From Candidatus Coatesbacteria bacterium RBG_13_66_14 (GTDB lineage Bacteria > RBG-13-66-14): a stretch of DNA of 8,948 nucleotides. The notes beneath the pieces are model-generated. The model saw nothing but the letters and a program-made list of their open reading frames with translations. It ran no database searches and was not told where the DNA came from. The stretch is from the NCBI GenBank assembly GCA_001774505.1, contig MFAF01000107.1:3357-12304 (forward strand), in the 5' to 3' direction. Shown here one piece after another: positions 7,986 to 8,948 of this stretch (the first letter of the stretch is position 1; the number at the start of each line of letters is the position of its first letter). Made by a program: the position numbers and the translations under genes.

Positions 7986-8004
7986 AAAAGACCGCGTCGC
8001 GGTC
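7986..8004 (-). terminator. weak intrinsic-terminator-like hairpin upstream of fusA
   Basis: On the minus strand GACCGC-GAC-GCGGTC (8004-7990) is followed at once by TTTT (7989-7986). The stem is a perfect 6 bp and GC-rich but the T-tract is only four long, so complete termination is unlikely; partial attenuation or pausing is possible. Confidence 0.3.
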
Positions 8005-8012
8005 CGCTCGGT

Positions 8013-8032
8013 GGCCGTTTTTTTAAACGGCC
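8013..8032. repeat. 8-bp-stem inverted repeat with 4-nt loop
   Basis: GGCCGTTT (8013-8020) pairs perfectly with AAACGGCC (8025-8032) across a TTTT loop (AAAA on the mRNA strand). It is flanked on both sides by other hairpins (GGGGC/GCCCC at 8036-8051 and GACCGC/GCGGTC at 7990-8004), giving three stems within about 60 nt. Confidence 0.7.
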
Positions 8033-8262
8033 GTCGGGGCTTTATCGCCCCCCCAGGACCCCTTCTCGGTCGCGGCGGGAACCTGGCGGTTCGTCCGCGG
8101 CCCTAACGGGGTTTTTCAGCCAGTTCAAGCGGGGCGTCAAATTTGCGATGGGGAATACGCTCCCCTCGCTTTACTTGGCCCCCTTGACTGGCCCTCCTGG
8201 TCCGAGGAGGGGTCGGTGCGTATCCCGTCGCGGGGAGGGGACGGCACCGAATCCCCTGGTGG

Positions 8263-8278
8263 TTCCCCCGAGGGGGAA
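8263..8278 (-). promoter_or_regulatory. hairpin 3 nt after the rpsG stop
   Basis: TTCCCCC (8263-8269) and GGGGGAA (8272-8278) form a 16-nt dyad beginning 3 nt past the rpsG TGA on the mRNA strand. No U-tract follows, so it is more likely an mRNA 3'-end stabiliser or processing structure than a terminator. Confidence 0.4.
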
Positions 8279-8281
8279 GAT

Positions 8282-8752
8282 TCAGAAACGGAAGTGGGCG
8301 AAGGCCTTGTTGGCGTCGGCCATGCGATGGGTGTCCTCGCGTCTCTTGACGGAGGCGCCCACCCCGTTGTGCGCGTCAATGAGCTCCAGGGCGAGTTTTT
8401 CGACCATGGAGTGTTCGTGCCGTTTGCGGGCGAAGGAGATTATCCAGCGGATGCCCAGGGCGACTTTGCGCTCGGGGGCGACCTCGACGGGGACCTGATA
8501 GGTGGCGCCGCCGACCCGGCGGCTCTTGACCTCGAGGTTGGGCTTGACGTTGCGCAGGGCGTCCTGGAAGACCTTGATGCCCTCGGTGCCGGTTTTCTTC
8601 TCGATCATCTCCAGGGCGGAGTAGAAGATGTTCTCGGCGACGGACTTTTTGCCCTGGTGCATGAGGCAGTCAATGAAGCGTGTGACGAGGGGCGATCCGT
8701 GGACGGGATCTGGCGCGAGGTCGCGGTGCTGGACTTTTGCTCTGCGGGGCAT
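8282..8752 (-). CDS. rpsG: 30S ribosomal protein S7
   Basis: S7 nucleates assembly of the 30S head and lies near the E site and mRNA exit. The 156-residue protein is the standard length. It shows [31 protein letters not shown] at the N-terminus, then [60 protein letters not shown] and [42 protein letters not shown], the full family pattern. The ATG at 8752-8750 is 3 nt after the rpsL stop, and its Shine-Dalgarno (AGGGAG) lies inside the end of rpsL, so the two are probably translationally coupled. In E. coli S7 regulates its own operon; whether that applies here is not visible. A long structured spacer, not the usual short one, leads to fusA. Confidence 0.98.
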   Translation of the reverse strand: MPRRAKVQHRDLAPDPVHGSPLVTRFIDCLMHQGKKSVAENIFYSALEMIEKKTGTEGIKVFQDALRNVKPNLEVKSRRVGGATYQVPVEVAPERKVALGIRWIISFARKRHEHSMVEKLALELIDAHNGVGASVKRREDTHRMADANKAFAHFRF

Positions 8753-8755
8753 GGG

Positions 8756-8948
8756 TTATTTCTCCCTCTTGGTGCCGTACTTCGAGCGCTGCTGTTGACG
8801 TCCGGAGACGCCGATGGAGTCGAGCGTCCCGCGGATGATGTGGTAGCGGACGCCGGGGAGGTCCTTCACGCGGCCGCCGCGCACCAGCACGATGGAGTGT
8901 TCCTGGAGGTTGTGCCCCTCGCCGGGGATGTAGCTGGTGACCTCGATG
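8756..8948 (-). CDS. rpsL: 30S ribosomal protein S12, C-terminal part (cut by window edge)
   Basis: S12 is the decoding-centre protein of the 30S subunit, the site of many streptomycin-resistance changes. The last 63 residues are present; the upstream part, including the PNSA-type loop, is outside the window. The visible sequence has [41 protein letters not shown], the S12 signature including the [13 protein letters not shown] loop, then [20 protein letters not shown] and TAA. The conserved Lys and Pro of the VKDLPG loop are wild-type in form. It is followed after 3 nt by rpsG, the first joint of the str operon. Confidence 0.96.
   Translation of the reverse strand, partial: IEVTSYIPGEGHNLQEHSIVLVRGGRVKDLPGVRYHIIRGTLDSIGVSGRQQQRSKYGTKREK

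Larger units (their letters stand above)
7899..8281. other. rpsG–fusA spacer (383 bp), hairpin-rich
   Basis: No gene is supported. In transcript order it holds a hairpin just after the rpsG stop (8263-8278), a 7-bp stem (8192-8198 with 8205-8211), three consecutive hairpins (8036-8051, 8013-8032, 7990-8004), a T6 run (7963-7968 on the mRNA strand) and a very GC-rich segment with CCCGGG-type dyads up to the fusA start. This much structure between rpsG and fusA could lower or tune read-through into fusA. No good -35/-10 pair was found. The frames seen here are low-complexity shadows. Confidence 0.65.

Noticed and set aside
5843..8257. GGGATTCGGT just after the fusA stop (5844-5853) and its inverted copy ACCGAATCCC in the rpsG spacer (8247-8256)
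   Set aside because: Only 10 bp, far apart, no further flanking similarity; chance match is plausible.
5910..8498. 862-codon plus-strand open frame opposite fusA, running towards rpsG
   Set aside because: Antisense shadow of fusA in GC-rich DNA; composition is Gly/Ala/Val/His/Leu-rich low complexity with no domain, while the minus frame encodes a full EF-G.

Overview
The window is the junction of a merged str–S10 ribosomal-protein gene cluster, and every gene lies on the minus strand. In transcription order (high to low coordinates) it holds: the 3' end of rpsL (S12), rpsG (S7), fusA (EF-G), tuf (EF-Tu), rpsJ (S10), rplC (L3), rplD (L4), rplW (L23), rplB (L2), rpsS (S19) and the 5' end of rplV (L22). 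All encode core translation machinery and all reading frames look intact. Both end genes are cut only by the window edges.

The DNA is GC-rich and bacterial. rpsL-rpsG-fusA-tuf runs directly into rpsJ-rplC-rplD-rplW-rplB-rpsS-rplV, as in many bacteria outside the Enterobacteria. The proteins are canonical but not close to any model species I can name. The palindromic GTAGGGG…CCCCTAC type of spacer repeat would fit an uncultivated candidate-phylum bacterium, but I cannot fix the taxon from this window.

Layout. Some joints are tight: rpsL/rpsG are 3 nt apart, rpsJ/rplC 19 nt, rplC/rplD 9 nt, rpsS/rplV 42 nt, and rplD/rplW overlap by 4 nt (ATGA). Five joints carry unusually long spacers of about 300-450 bp: rpsG/fusA, fusA/tuf, tuf/rpsJ, rplW/rplB and rplB/rpsS. 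These spacers hold no supportable gene. They hold hairpins, a 9-bp and a 21-bp tandem repeat sharing a core, a two-hairpin REP/MITE-like element, a perfect 20-bp palindrome, degenerate G-rich repeats on the mRNA strand, and a diverged duplicate of the rplB 3' end.

I see no new multi-gene system. The unusual part is the spacers. The best single oddity is an 84-bp-offset, in-frame duplication of the rplB C-terminal tail plus its 3' flank. Three genes use non-ATG starts (rpsS TTG, rplC GTG, fusA GTG).
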